A stretch of 64,000 nucleotides of DNA, from positions 864,770 through 928,769 of the forward strand of contig CAMYJW010000030.1 of assembly GCA_947258815.1 (NCBI GenBank). Direction: 5' to 3'. The notes beneath the pieces were generated by a model that did not search any database, was not told the origin of the DNA, and worked only from the letters and a program-made list of their open reading frames with translations. The first letter of the stretch is position 1; every line of letters starts with the position of its first letter. Position numbers and translations under genes: made by a program. Source of the DNA: an uncultured Sphingomonadaceae bacterium. Its GTDB lineage: Bacteria > Pseudomonadota > Alphaproteobacteria > Sphingomonadales > Sphingomonadaceae. Shown here one piece after another: positions 8,583 through 17,728 of this stretch.

Positions 8583-9889
8583 GAGAATCGCTCCATCAGT
8601 GCCATGACATCGGCTTTCAGCGCGGTCTGGAACTCTGGCAGCAAGTCCAGCGCGTCGGGCGGCATGAATTGCACAAATAGCCCGGATGTCAGCCCGTGTT
8701 TCATATCGACCATACCGATCGTGCCTGCCGCTCCGGCCCAGCCGAAGATGCCCGCTTCGGGGCCCAGACCAACCCGGCCACCTGCACCAAAATGGCTTTC
8801 AGGGCCCATGATCGTTGGCCCGGCAACGCCTTCGGGCAGAAGATTGCCGGTGCCGACGCGAACCGCCAGTTCCCCCATGATCCGTGTGCCGTCGATCATG
8901 CCGAAATTGGCCAGCATCCGCAAAAACCGGTCATAGTCTCGCGGAGTGCTGACAAGGCCGGACCCGCCGAACGGATAAGGCGGCGCATCGAGAAAGATCG
9001 AGTTTTCGCCTTTGTCGATCGGCACCAGCCTTTTGGCGAAAACCGCATAGTTCGTCGTCAGCCGGCTTTTCCGGTCATCGGGCACGTGAAAGAACGTATC
9101 GACCATCCCCGAAGGCGCGAAAATGCGGTTCTGCAAGAACGCATCGAAACTTTCGCCCGAAACCACTTCGATCACCCGGCCCAGCACGTCCGAGCCGGTG
9201 CTGTAGACCCATTTCGTTCCCGGTTCGCACACCAGCGGCACATCGGCCATGCCATCGGCAAACGCGGCAAGGCTGCGAACCGATTCGCCGCGCGAAAGGC
9301 CGGGGATTTTCAGGCGGCTGATCTGGCCTGCAACCAGCCCGCGTTCTTCCATCAGCGCCTTGATCGGGCCTTTCTGGATGATCGTATAGCCCAGCCCCGA
9401 TGTGTGGGTGAGCAGATGCCGGATCGTGATCGGCGTTTTTGCCGGGCGCAGATCGGTGATCGAACCATCATATGTGTTCTGCACCTGCATATCGGCAAAC
9501 TTCGGCAGAATATCGGCCAGCGGCTGATCGAGGCCAAGCTTGCCATCGTCGATCAGCATCATCGTTGCCATGCCGGTTATCGGCTTGGTCATCGAATAGA
9601 TGCGAAACAGGCTGTCCGCGCCGATCGTGTCGGTATCGAGAAAACCCTCGCTCCCGCGCGCGACATATTCGGTTTCATATCCCGGAACGCCAAGAGACGC
9701 GACCATGCCGGGAAACTTGCCCGGCCCGACCGAGCGCGCAAACAGCTCGCGCACATGGCTTAGCGCGCCGGGCTGCGTTGTCGCCCATGCCAGCCGGGGC
9801 AGCAGCGCCGCGCCAAGCCCGGCTGCCACGCCCAGCTGCATGATCGCGCGGCGGTCCATCGCCGTTTCCAGCGCCGTCAGCCTGTCCAT
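8579..9889 (-). CDS. serine hydrolase, beta-lactamase (class C-like) family
   Basis: Exported serine hydrolase of the class C beta-lactamase/esterase family, 436 residues from ATG at 9889. The catalytic SxxK is in IYSMTKPITG, a YST (usual YxN position) is in WVYSTGSDV, and an HFGAGG segment sits where the KTG box is expected. The N-terminus carries DRRAIMQLG before a hydrophobic stretch ending AWA, which suggests a Tat-type signal peptide. The substrate is unknown; esterase or D-aminopeptidase activity is as likely as beta-lactam cleavage. It lies 2 bases after mutY and overlaps nudC. Confidence 0.9.
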   Translation of the reverse strand: MDRLTALETAMDRRAIMQLGVAAGLGAALLPRLAWATTQPGALSHVRELFARSVGPGKFPGMVASLGVPGYETEYVARGSEGFLDTDTIGADSLFRIYSMTKPITGMATMMLIDDGKLGLDQPLADILPKFADMQVQNTYDGSITDLRPAKTPITIRHLLTHTSGLGYTIIQKGPIKALMEERGLVAGQISRLKIPGLSRGESVRSLAAFADGMADVPLVCEPGTKWVYSTGSDVLGRVIEVVSGESFDAFLQNRIFAPSGMVDTFFHVPDDRKSRLTTNYAVFAKRLVPIDKGENSIFLDAPPYPFGGSGLVSTPRDYDRFLRMLANFGMIDGTRIMGELAVRVGTGNLLPEGVAGPTIMGPESHFGAGGRVGLGPEAGIFGWAGAAGTIGMVDMKHGLTSGLFVQFMPPDALDLLPEFQTALKADVMALMERFS

Positions 9890-9891
9890 GC

Positions 9892-10968
9892 TCAATCGTC
9901 TCCCGTTTGTGCAATCGCCAGCCTTGCCGCCTTGGCATAAAGCGTTGGCAATCCCGCCTGTTCGAGGTTGGCCAGAGGCCACCACTCACCATCTGCGCTA
10001 TCCGGCCCGAGCCTATCGGTGTCTGCATAAACCATCAACCGCATCTCAAGCGCAAAATGCGTGAACACATGATTGACCGCACCGGCAGGCCGCCAGTTTC
10101 CCGCAAGCGGCGCGGTGCCCGATCCGTCCGCGCGCGCATTCCAGCCATCGTCGGGCAGCGCGCGCATCCCGGCAAGCATTCCCTTTGCAGGTCGTCGCAC
10201 CAGCCACACCGCATCGCCGCGCGCGACCCAGAATGCAGTTCCGGTGCGGGTCGGGCGCGGCTTTTTGGGTGGTTTCACCGGAAAACGCTCTGGCGCGTGC
10301 GCCGCATAGGCACGGCATTGACCGGCCAGCGGACACAGCGCGCATTTCGGCGTGCGAGCGGTGCAGATCGTTGCGCCCAGGTCCATCATCGCCTGCGCGA
10401 AATCACCCGCGCGTCGCTCTGGCGTGATCCGATCCGCCATCGCGTGCACGGCCTTGCGCCCCGCCGGAAACGGATCGTCGATCGCAAACAGCCGCGCCAC
10501 CACCCGTTCGACATTGGCATCGACAACAACCGCGCGCTGGCCAAAGGCAATCGCGGCAACGGCAGCAGCGGTATAGGCGCCGAGCCCCGGCAGTTTGCGC
10601 AGTTCCAGTTCGGTTTGCGGAAATGCCCCGCCGCGCGCCGCCACTTCGCGCGCGCAGGCTATCAGATTGCGCGCGCGGGCATAATAACCAAGCCCCGCCC
10701 ACGCGGCCATCACATCGGCCTCATCCGCCGCGGCAAGCGCCTCCACCGTGGGCCAGCGCGCGGTGAATGCGGCAAAATACGGCGCAACAGCAGCGGTTGT
10801 CGTCTGTTGAAGCATAACTTCGGACAGCCAGACCCGATAGGCCCATTGCGGATCGCCTGCGCGCGAAGGCAAAGGCGATCCCGGCCTGGCGCGCCAGGGC
10901 AGATCGCGGGCGTGTTCGTCATACCAGCCGATCAGCGTGGCGGCGATATCATGCGAACTGGCATCCAT
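9892..10968 (-). CDS. mutY: A/G-specific adenine DNA glycosylase MutY
   Basis: Base-excision repair enzyme that removes adenine opposite 8-oxoguanine. Visible features are SEVMLQQT with the catalytic Glu, the helix-hairpin-helix LPGLGAYTAAA, the catalytic Asp region VVDANVERV, a C-X6-C-X2-C-X5-C iron-sulphur loop (CTARTPKCALCPLAGQC) and a C-terminal NUDT1-like domain. ATG at 10968 gives MDASSHDI and 358 residues, normal for the family; the frame runs further upstream into the divergent gene. It heads an operon with the serine hydrolase and nudC. Confidence 0.95.
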   Translation of the reverse strand: MDASSHDIAATLIGWYDEHARDLPWRARPGSPLPSRAGDPQWAYRVWLSEVMLQQTTTAAVAPYFAAFTARWPTVEALAAADEADVMAAWAGLGYYARARNLIACAREVAARGGAFPQTELELRKLPGLGAYTAAAVAAIAFGQRAVVVDANVERVVARLFAIDDPFPAGRKAVHAMADRITPERRAGDFAQAMMDLGATICTARTPKCALCPLAGQCRAYAAHAPERFPVKPPKKPRPTRTGTAFWVARGDAVWLVRRPAKGMLAGMRALPDDGWNARADGSGTAPLAGNWRPAGAVNHVFTHFALEMRLMVYADTDRLGPDSADGEWWPLANLEQAGLPTLYAKAARLAIAQTGDD

Positions 10969-10997
10969 CGCGCCGCTATGGCATTGCCCGATGCGCA

Positions 10998-11603
10998 ATG
11001 GAACGGGACAAACCGCCAAAACCGGGCAAGAGCCAGCGGACAACCGCGAGCCGTGGCAAAGGCGATGACAAAGCTGGCGGCAAGGCTGGCGGCAAAGCGC
11101 GCCGCTATGAACGCCAGCGCGGCGGACAGGCCCGGCAAATCAGCGAGCTGATGCCCGAAATCGGGCGCACGGCGTTTCGCCGATTCGGCTTTGTACAATC
11201 AAGCGTGGTGTCGCGGTGGCCCGAAATCGTCGGCCCCAGCCATGCGCGGGTGTGCGCGCCCGAATCGATCCGGTTTCCGCCCGGCGCGAAGAACGATGGC
11301 ATTTTGCAGCTGGTCGTGCTCCCCGCACATGCCCCGCTGATCCAGCAAGTCATCCCTGAAATCATCGAACGGGTGAACCGCTTTTTCGGATACAATGCGG
11401 TTTCCAGAGCGAAAATCCGGCAAGGCGAGGTTAAGGCGCCGCCTGCGAAAGAGACAAGATCGGCATCGCCGCCTTCGCTCAAGCCGGTTCCGGTGGAGCT
11501 GGGCGAGTCGCTGCGCGATATCGGCGACCCGGAATTGCGCGCCGTGCTGGAATCGCTGGCGCGCAGCATGGGCAACGCGAGCGGGGAAGAGGACGAAACC
11601 TGA
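10998..11603 (+). CDS. DUF721 protein, DciA-type helicase loader candidate
   Basis: A 201-residue DUF721 protein. By family knowledge DUF721 includes DciA, the ancestral loader/operator of the replicative helicase DnaB, so that role is inferred. The N-terminus is basic and glycine-rich with GGKAGGKA repeats; the conserved domain lies at about residues 50-140 (SRWPEIVGP, FFGYNAV). It starts 29 bases from the divergent mutY start and its TGA overlaps the ATG of the next gene by one base. Confidence 0.82.
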   Translation: MERDKPPKPGKSQRTTASRGKGDDKAGGKAGGKARRYERQRGGQARQISELMPEIGRTAFRRFGFVQSSVVSRWPEIVGPSHARVCAPESIRFPPGAKNDGILQLVVLPAHAPLIQQVIPEIIERVNRFFGYNAVSRAKIRQGEVKAPPAKETRSASPPSLKPVPVELGESLRDIGDPELRAVLESLARSMGNASGEEDET

Positions 11604-12277
11604 TGCAGTTCATGCGGATTGCCGCGCTTGGGGTTATCGCGGCGTTGTCTCTGGCCGCCAGCAAGGCAAACTGGACGGCAACGATCAACGTGACGCCGAA
11701 AGGCAGCCATGTGCTTGGCAACCCGGAAGCACCGGCAAAGCTCACCGAATTTGTCAGCTACACCTGCCCGCACTGCGCCACATTCCAGAAACAGTCCGAC
11801 GCGCCGCTTCGCATCGCCTATGTCATGCCCGGCAAAGTTTCGGTCGAAGTGCAGCATGTCGTTCGCGATCCGGTTGATCTCACCGTCGCCATGCTCACCA
11901 ATTGCGGAGAACCGGCGGGGTTTTTCAAACGCCACCACATTTTCCTGCATGAACAGGAAAAGTGGCTCGCCAGGATGCCATCAATGTCGGACCTTCAAAA
12001 GCAGCGCTGGGCACATGGCGCCGTGCCGGTCAGGCTGCGCGCCGTCGCGCGGGACTTTGGATTCTATGCACTGATGGAACAGCGCGGCTATACCCGCGTC
12101 CGGGTCGATACCTGCCTTGGCGATATGAAAATGGCTGAAAAACTCATTTCGCAAACACAGGATGCGACGCGGCTTGGTGTTCCCGGCACGCCCAGTTTCG
12201 CAATAAACGGCGCGCTGATCGAAAACGTGCATGACTGGGACAGCCTGAAGCCATGGCTGAAAGCGGCGGTCGAATAA
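11603..12277 (+). CDS. DsbA-family thiol oxidoreductase-like protein (first of pair)
   Basis: Exported thioredoxin-fold protein of 224 residues. A short hydrophobic N-terminus (IAALGVIAALSLAASKA) acts as signal peptide. CPHC in VSYTCPHCATF is the redox site and GVPGTPSFAING holds the cis-proline loop. By family it would form, isomerise or reduce disulfides in periplasmic proteins. It overlaps the DUF721 gene by one base and is followed after about 120 bases by a clear paralogue with the same CPHC site. Confidence 0.88.
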   Translation: MQFMRIAALGVIAALSLAASKANWTATINVTPKGSHVLGNPEAPAKLTEFVSYTCPHCATFQKQSDAPLRIAYVMPGKVSVEVQHVVRDPVDLTVAMLTNCGEPAGFFKRHHIFLHEQEKWLARMPSMSDLQKQRWAHGAVPVRLRAVARDFGFYALMEQRGYTRVRVDTCLGDMKMAEKLISQTQDATRLGVPGTPSFAINGALIENVHDWDSLKPWLKAAVE

Positions 12278-12399
12278 GCGATCCTGCGCTTGCGGGGGCC
12301 ATATATCTTGTGGAGATATCTGTGGGCGCGCAGTAAAGCTGGCTTCTCTCCCCAATATCAATCGGCTAGCTTTCACTTTCTATGACAGGAATTGCACGC

Positions 12400-13158
12400 A
12401 TGAATCGCCTTAACATCCGTCGTCTCGCGCTGGCTGCATTCGCGGCTCCCTTGGCGCTTGGCCTGGCAGCCTGCAGCGAAAGCGGCGGCACGGGCGCGGC
12501 GCTTTCGGGCGAACCGATAGAAAATATCGCCCCGCCCGAAGGCAAAAGCTGGACCGAAACGGTAGAGAAAACGCCCGAAGGCGGATATCGCATCGGCAAT
12601 CCCGACGCGCCGATCAAAGTGATCGAGTTTGCCTCTCTCACCTGCCCCCATTGCGCGACGTTCACGGAAACAAGCAAGGATGAACTCAAGCAGGGCTTCG
12701 TGGCCAGCGGCCGCGTCAGTCTGGAATTTCGCAACTTCGTGATGAATCCGCTCGATCTGACGATGGCAATGCTAACGCGCTGTGGCCAGCCCGGCGCGTT
12801 TTTCGCGCTGACCGAGCAGACGCTCGCCAGCCAGTCCGCGATTATCGACGCGTGGACCAAGGCCGGAGAAGCGCAAGTCGCCCAGGCCGCCAGTCAGCCG
12901 CCTGAGAAACGCTATCAGGCCATTGCCAAAGTTGCGGGCCTCGATGAATTCTTCGCCGCCCGCGGCATCGCCGCCGAACAGGCAAGCACCTGCCTTGCCG
13001 ATCATGAAGGCGCCGAAGTGCTGGTGGAAACAACCAGCAAGCAAAGCGATGAATACGGTATTACAGGAACGCCCGCTTTCGTGATCAACGGCGTCAAGGC
13101 AGACGTGAACACCTGGCCTGAGATCAAGGCGCAGCTTGAAACGATGGGCGCGCGCTGA
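12400..13158 (+). CDS. DsbA-family lipoprotein (second of pair)
   Basis: Thioredoxin-fold lipoprotein of 252 residues. The signal peptide ends in the lipobox LAAC (ACSESGG), so it should be anchored in a membrane facing the periplasm. CPHC lies in ASLTCPHCATF and the cis-proline in GITGTPAFVING. ATG at 12400 is preceded by an AGGA at a usable distance; ATG at 12382 is the alternative. Alignment with the previous gene is obvious from the GNPDAP and MAMLTRCGQPGAFF regions, indicating tandem duplication. Confidence 0.9.
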   Translation: MNRLNIRRLALAAFAAPLALGLAACSESGGTGAALSGEPIENIAPPEGKSWTETVEKTPEGGYRIGNPDAPIKVIEFASLTCPHCATFTETSKDELKQGFVASGRVSLEFRNFVMNPLDLTMAMLTRCGQPGAFFALTEQTLASQSAIIDAWTKAGEAQVAQAASQPPEKRYQAIAKVAGLDEFFAARGIAAEQASTCLADHEGAEVLVETTSKQSDEYGITGTPAFVINGVKADVNTWPEIKAQLETMGAR

Positions 13159-13193
13159 TGATACGCGCGACCTTGGGCAGATAGCGGCCGGCG

Positions 13194-16100
13194 ATGCGCT
13201 TCAAACGGCTCAAACTCAGCGGCTTCAAAAGCTTTGTTGAGCCGTCCGAACTGCGCATCGAACCGGGGCTGACCGGGGTTGTCGGCCCGAACGGCTGCGG
13301 CAAATCGAACCTGCTGGAAGCAATCCGCTGGGTGATGGGCGAAAGCTCTCCCAAATCGATGCGCGGCGGCGGCATGGAAGATGTGATCTTCGCCGGAACC
13401 GCAGGTCGCCCACCGCGCGCCTTTGCCGAAGTCGTGCTGACAGGCGAGACGGGCGAGCGCGAGGAACTGGAAGTCGTGCGCCGGATAGAGCGCGGCGCGG
13501 GCAGTGCCTATCGCCTCAACGGGCGCGATGTGCGGGCCAAGGATGTTGCGCTGATCTTTGCCGATGCCGCCACCGGCGCGCATTCGCCCGCGCTGGTCAG
13601 TCAGGGCCGGATCGCTTCGGTAATTTCGGCCAAACCCACAGAACGCCGCCTGATGCTGGAAGAAGCGGCGGGCATTTCCGGCCTGCATGTGCGGCGCAAG
13701 GATGCCGAACAGAAACTGCGCGCCACAGAAACCAATCTGGGCCGCCTTGAAGACATCATGGCGGGGCTCGATAAACAGATCGCCGCGCTCAAGCGGCAGG
13801 CCCGCGCGGCAGAACGATACAAGGCGCTCTCAGAACAGATTCGTGTAGCCGAAGCGCGGCTGGTGTTTGCCCGCTGGCGCGATGCCTCGCAGGCGGCAGA
13901 CGCAGCAAAGGCCGAAGCACAAGGCGCCGAAACGCGCGTGATCGCCGCGCAAACCGCCGCCCAGACGGCGCAGACACGGCAAGCCAAAACGGCCAAGGCT
14001 CTGGCCGCCACGCGCGATGAACTGGCTGACCGGCGCGATGATGCCAGCGCGCATGGCCACCGCATGGCCGCGCTCACCAGCCAGCTTGAATCAGCCGAAG
14101 AACGGCTGGCCGATCTTGACAGGCAGCGCCAGCGGCTGGAGGCTGATCGCGGCGATGCCGATCGCCTCACCAAAGACGCCGCCCAAGCGCTTTCACGGCT
14201 GCAAACCGAACTGGCCGAAGGCGAAGCCCGTCTGGCGCAGGACGAACAGCAACGCCCCGCGCTGTCCGATACGCTGGAAAAGGCAGAACGCGCCGCACGG
14301 CAGGCGGAACTGGATCTTGCGCAGGCCACCGCCGCACAGGCCGGTGTCGATGCCGAATGGCGCATCGCCGAGGCAGAACTCGATGCCGCCAAAAGCCGGA
14401 TTGAGCGGCTGGAAACCGAGGCAAACCGGCACAAGGCGCAACTGGCCGAGCTGACCGGGCAAGGCGATCCCGAAACGGGCGTCACCGATGCGAAAACCCG
14501 CGCCGAAGCAGCCACGCGAGCGCTCAGCCAAGCGCGCGCGGCATTGGAAGAAAAACAGGCCAGCAAAGCCGATTTGCAATCCGCACGCGATGAAGCGGCA
14601 AGCGCGCTTTCAGCAGCCAGAGCCGAAATCACCGGGATTGAGCGCGAACATGCCGCCTTGCGCAAGGATCGCGAAGCACGCGCCAAACGCGCATCGGGCG
14701 GCCATGGCCTGCCTGCCGCGATAGACAAGGTGCGCGCGGCACCGGGGTATGAACGCGCGCTTGCCGCCGTGCTGGGACGCGATGCCAAAGCGGGCCTTGG
14801 CAGCGCACCTGCAGATCAGGATGGCCGGTTCTGGTCTGGCGCGCCAAATCCCGCCCCCGTGGCAGACAGTATCGCCGCGCATGTCAGCGATTGCCCGGCA
14901 GAACTTTGCGCGCGGCTGGCGCTTGTCCATGTCGCGCCAGACGATGATGGCCGCGCGCTTGGTCCCGGAGAATGGCTTGTCACTTTGTCGGGCCGTTTGC
15001 GGCGCTGGGACGGGTTTGTCGCACGCGGCGAAGGCGGCGCGGAAGCAGCGTTGCTCGAATCGGAAAACCGCTTCGCCGAACTCGAAGCCGAACTGCCCGC
15101 CAAACAGGCGCTGGTGCAAGCCGCAGAAGCTGCACAGATAACCGCGCAAACGCAGCTTTCCGATTTACAGACCGCGCTTGTCGGCGCTGAACGCACCGTT
15201 GCACAGGCAGCTGAGGAAGAGCGGCTGGCGCTTCGCGCGCTCGATCAGGCCGAAGCCGCGCGCGAACGGCTGGCCCTGCGCCGCGCGCAGCTCGATCAGG
15301 CAGCCGGCGATCTTGCCGAGCGACGCACTGCGGCAGAGACTGACATTGAGGCAGCACAGCAACGCCGCGCCGAATTGCCCGATCCGCAGGCGGGCCGCGC
15401 CGCGCTGGATGCCGCACAAGCCCGGCACGATGCCGCGCGCCAGACCTTGCAGAATGCAACCGCCACCCTGGCCGCGACCGATCAGGCGCTGGCCGTTTCG
15501 CGCGAGCGCACTTCCGCGCAGCGCTCTGACATTCAAAGCTGGCAGGCCCGCGCGGGCGATGCCGCCAATCGCCTGTCCGAAGCAGGCCGCCGGTTCGAAG
15601 AAATCGAACAGGAACGCGCGGTTGTCGCCGCCAAGCCCGAATCGCTGATGCAGCAGATCGAGGAAGGCGATAGTGTGCGCGAACGCCTCACCGCCGATCT
15701 CGCCACTGCCGAAGCCGCCGTTGCCCGTACCGAAGAGGACGCGCGCATTGCCGACACCGCGCTTGCCGCGGCACAGGAAGCACTTGCCTCAGCGCGCGAA
15801 AACCGGGCCGGAGCCGCCGCCCGCGCGGAGAACGAAGCAGAGCGCCGCTCCGAAATGGCGCGCATTTCGGGTGAGCGCTTTCAGTGCCCGCCGCCACGGC
15901 TTTGCGAAACATTCGGATTTGAAGGTGACGATGTTTGCGCGGCGGGCGAAGAATCGGCCACGATGGATAAACTGGTTGCCGATCGCGAACGGATCGGGCC
16001 GGTTAATCTGGTCGCCGCCGATGAACTGGCGCAGGCAGAACAGGAACACGGCGCAAACCTGACAGAGCAAGCCGAGCTGACCGAAGCCGTCCACCGTCTG

Positions 16101-16619
16101 CGCGGATCAATCGGTAATCTCAATCGCGAAGGGCGCGAACGCCTGAAAGCCGCGTTCGAAGATGTCGATACCCATTTCCGCCGCCTGTTCGCGCGGCTGT
16201 TCGAAGGCGGACAGGCGCACCTCGCGCTTGTCGATTCAGACGATCCGCTGGAAGCCGGGCTTGAGATTTTCGCCCAGCCGCCGGGCAAACGCCTGCAATC
16301 GCTGACGCTGCTTTCGGGCGGCGAACAGGCGCTGACCGCAGTGGCGCTGATTTTCGCGCTGTTCCTGACCAACCCCGCGCCGATCTGCGTGCTCGATGAA
16401 GTCGATGCGCCGCTTGACGATGCCAACATCGAACGCTTCTGCGATCTGCTTGATGCGATGGTTGCCGAAACCGATACCCGCTACCTGATCGTCACGCATA
16501 ACGCCGTAACGATGAGCCGGATGCACCGCCTGTTTGGCGTCACCATGGTCGAAAAAGGCATTTCGCGTCTGGTCAGCGTCGATCTGGGTGATGCCGAGGA
16601 ACTGCTGGCGGCGGAATAG
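13194..16619 (+). CDS. smc: chromosome partition protein SMC
   Basis: SMC ATPase of the condensin complex, 1141 residues. Walker A GPNGCGKS lies at about residues 31-38, the ABC signature LSGGEQ at about 1040 and Walker B CVLDEVDAPL at about 1065. Long Ala/Glu/Gln/Arg-rich coiled coils flank a compact hinge region around residues 500-640. It stands alone here: no scpA or scpB is adjacent. Codon use matches the neighbours. ATG at 13194 follows the DsbA-like gene by 35 bases. Confidence 0.97.
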   Translation: MRFKRLKLSGFKSFVEPSELRIEPGLTGVVGPNGCGKSNLLEAIRWVMGESSPKSMRGGGMEDVIFAGTAGRPPRAFAEVVLTGETGEREELEVVRRIERGAGSAYRLNGRDVRAKDVALIFADAATGAHSPALVSQGRIASVISAKPTERRLMLEEAAGISGLHVRRKDAEQKLRATETNLGRLEDIMAGLDKQIAALKRQARAAERYKALSEQIRVAEARLVFARWRDASQAADAAKAEAQGAETRVIAAQTAAQTAQTRQAKTAKALAATRDELADRRDDASAHGHRMAALTSQLESAEERLADLDRQRQRLEADRGDADRLTKDAAQALSRLQTELAEGEARLAQDEQQRPALSDTLEKAERAARQAELDLAQATAAQAGVDAEWRIAEAELDAAKSRIERLETEANRHKAQLAELTGQGDPETGVTDAKTRAEAATRALSQARAALEEKQASKADLQSARDEAASALSAARAEITGIEREHAALRKDREARAKRASGGHGLPAAIDKVRAAPGYERALAAVLGRDAKAGLGSAPADQDGRFWSGAPNPAPVADSIAAHVSDCPAELCARLALVHVAPDDDGRALGPGEWLVTLSGRLRRWDGFVARGEGGAEAALLESENRFAELEAELPAKQALVQAAEAAQITAQTQLSDLQTALVGAERTVAQAAEEERLALRALDQAEAARERLALRRAQLDQAAGDLAERRTAAETDIEAAQQRRAELPDPQAGRAALDAAQARHDAARQTLQNATATLAATDQALAVSRERTSAQRSDIQSWQARAGDAANRLSEAGRRFEEIEQERAVVAAKPESLMQQIEEGDSVRERLTADLATAEAAVARTEEDARIADTALAAAQEALASARENRAGAAARAENEAERRSEMARISGERFQCPPPRLCETFGFEGDDVCAAGEESATMDKLVADRERIGPVNLVAADELAQAEQEHGANLTEQAELTEAVHRLRGSIGNLNREGRERLKAAFEDVDTHFRRLFARLFEGGQAHLALVDSDDPLEAGLEIFAQPPGKRLQSLTLLSGGEQALTAVALIFALFLTNPAPICVLDEVDAPLDDANIERFCDLLDAMVAETDTRYLIVTHNAVTMSRMHRLFGVTMVEKGISRLVSVDLGDAEELLAAE

Positions 16620-16621
16620 AG

Positions 16622-16650
16622 TTGACTGCACATATTTTTGTAGTTACAAG
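16622..16650 (+). promoter_or_regulatory. sigma70-like promoter of brnTA
   Basis: TTGACT at 16622-16627 and TACAAG at 16645-16650 are separated by exactly 17 bases, a good housekeeping promoter. It begins just after the smc stop codon and points at brnT. The 10-mer ATATTTTTGT lies in the spacer (16632-16641) and recurs at 16715-16724. Confidence 0.6.
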
Positions 16651-16714
16651 AAATAAGTCGCCATAGTCCGCGCCGACCTTTGGCAGGACATAGGAAAAGG
16701 ATTTTCTTGATGTG

Positions 16715-16724
16715 ATATTTTTGT
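16715..16724 (+). promoter_or_regulatory. second copy of a 10-mer, possible BrnA operator half
   Basis: ATATTTTTGT occurs here and at 16632-16641 inside the predicted promoter spacer. BrnTA modules are known to repress themselves through BrnA binding upstream DNA, so the paired 10-mers may be operator sites. They are AT-rich in a GC-rich setting, which raises but does not prove significance. Confidence 0.3.
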
Positions 16725-16736
16725 GCGGAGGCTGAG

Positions 16737-17036
16737 TTGAGTGGTAGTGAATGGATCGACCCGCGCAAAATCACTTATGATGAAGTCAAACGCCAAAAGA
16801 TTCTAACGGAGCGTGGTCTTGATTTGGCGGACTCCGGATTGGTATTTTCCGAAGAACATTACCAGATCATCGATGACCGCAGAGACTATGGTGAGACACG
16901 ATATCGTGTTTGGGGTTTCCTGCATGGCAAACGTGTCTCGCTGGTCTGGACGCCTCGTAACGGAACACGTCGCATCATCACGATGAGATTTGCACATGAA
17001 CGAGAACACGAAGCGAGGCTCCGAAGCCTGGATTGA
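16737..17036 (+). CDS. brnT: BrnT family toxin
   Basis: Ribonuclease toxin of the BrnT family (RelE-like fold), 99 residues; it should cut mRNA and halt growth when free of BrnA. Family features are an early YDEVKRQKILTERG-like helix, FSEEHYQIIDDRRDYGETRY with the usual acid/arginine-rich middle, and the C-terminal RRIITMRFAHERE strand. The start is TTG at 16737, supported by GGAGG six bases upstream. BrnA begins inside its 3' end, the normal toxin-first order of this module. The region is less GC-rich than its neighbours, which suggests acquisition by transfer. Confidence 0.88.
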   Translation: MSGSEWIDPRKITYDEVKRQKILTERGLDLADSGLVFSEEHYQIIDDRRDYGETRYRVWGFLHGKRVSLVWTPRNGTRRIITMRFAHEREHEARLRSLD

Positions 17037-17280
17037 TCCCGACGATGAAGATGTCGAGTGGACGGAAGAAATGTTTCGGTCCGCCGCTGTTCACAAAGGT
17101 GACACGATCATTCGCCCTGCGCGTGGCACTGTTGCAAAGCCGGGTCGTCCGCTGAAGGACAACCCCAAAAAGCAGGTTACGCTGCGCCTCGATCCCGATG
17201 TGATCGAGAAATTTCGCGCCACCGGCAAAGGCTGGCAAACGCGAATCAATGCCGAGCTGCGCAAGGCGCTCGGTATCTGA
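16996..17280 (+). CDS. brnA: BrnA family antitoxin
   Basis: Antitoxin and autorepressor for BrnT, 94 residues. The C-terminal part carries the family ribbon-helix-helix segment: KKQVTLRLDPDVIEKF followed by TGKGWQTRINAELRK. ATG at 16996 overlaps the brnT coding region by about 40 bases; a TTG at 16990 is a weaker alternative. The acidic N-terminal half (DPDDEDVEW) is expected to wrap the toxin. Confidence 0.92.
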   Translation: MNENTKRGSEAWIDPDDEDVEWTEEMFRSAAVHKGDTIIRPARGTVAKPGRPLKDNPKKQVTLRLDPDVIEKFRATGKGWQTRINAELRKALGI

Positions 17281-17284
17281 AAAG

Positions 17285-17728
17285 CTAATCCGCCAGCACG
17301 TAACGCGGGCCGGGGCCGGAAACGGCGGCGCGGTCTTCGCGGTTGGTGCGCTGGCATCGCTCAAGGCTCATACAGCCACAGCCGATGCATTCGTCCAGCT
17401 TGCTGCGCGTGCGGGTGAGCAGTGCGATGCGCGAATCGATTTCCTCGCGCAGCGAACGGCTGATGCGCTGCCAGTCACTGATCGAAGGGGTGCGGCCACT
17501 GGGCAGACGGCGCATGGCCTGTTCGATCTCCGGCAGACTGAGGCCGAGGCGCTGGGCGATGAGAATGAAACTGAGACGCCTGATATCGGATCGCCTGAAG
17601 CGGCGCTGATTGCCTTCGGTCCGCTGCGAGGTGATCAGGCCCTTGTCTTCATAAAACCGAATCGCAGAGACAGCGAGGCCGGTTCGCTTGGCGAGGACGC
17701 CGATCGAAATCAGTTCATTCGTGTCCAT
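17285..17728 (-). CDS. soxR: redox-sensitive MerR-type regulator SoxR
   Basis: MerR-family activator with a [2Fe-2S] cluster that senses superoxide or redox-cycling compounds. The helix-turn-helix is at the N-terminus (SIGVLAKRTGLAVSAIRFYE), then a dimerisation helix and the cluster loop CIGCGCMSLERC with four cysteines. ATG at 17728 is chosen because AAAGGGGG precedes it; the 7-codon upstream extension is unlikely. No SoxR-type 18-bp palindrome is obvious in the 230 bases upstream, and no SoxS is present, as usual outside enterics. Confidence 0.93.
   Translation of the reverse strand: MDTNELISIGVLAKRTGLAVSAIRFYEDKGLITSQRTEGNQRRFRRSDIRRLSFILIAQRLGLSLPEIEQAMRRLPSGRTPSISDWQRISRSLREEIDSRIALLTRTRSKLDECIGCGCMSLERCQRTNREDRAAVSGPGPRYVLAD

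Noticed and set aside
13601-14788. 395-codon minus-strand open frame inside smc
   Set aside because: The Ser/Ala/Arg-rich product mirrors the coiled-coil codons of smc; no start site or family support.
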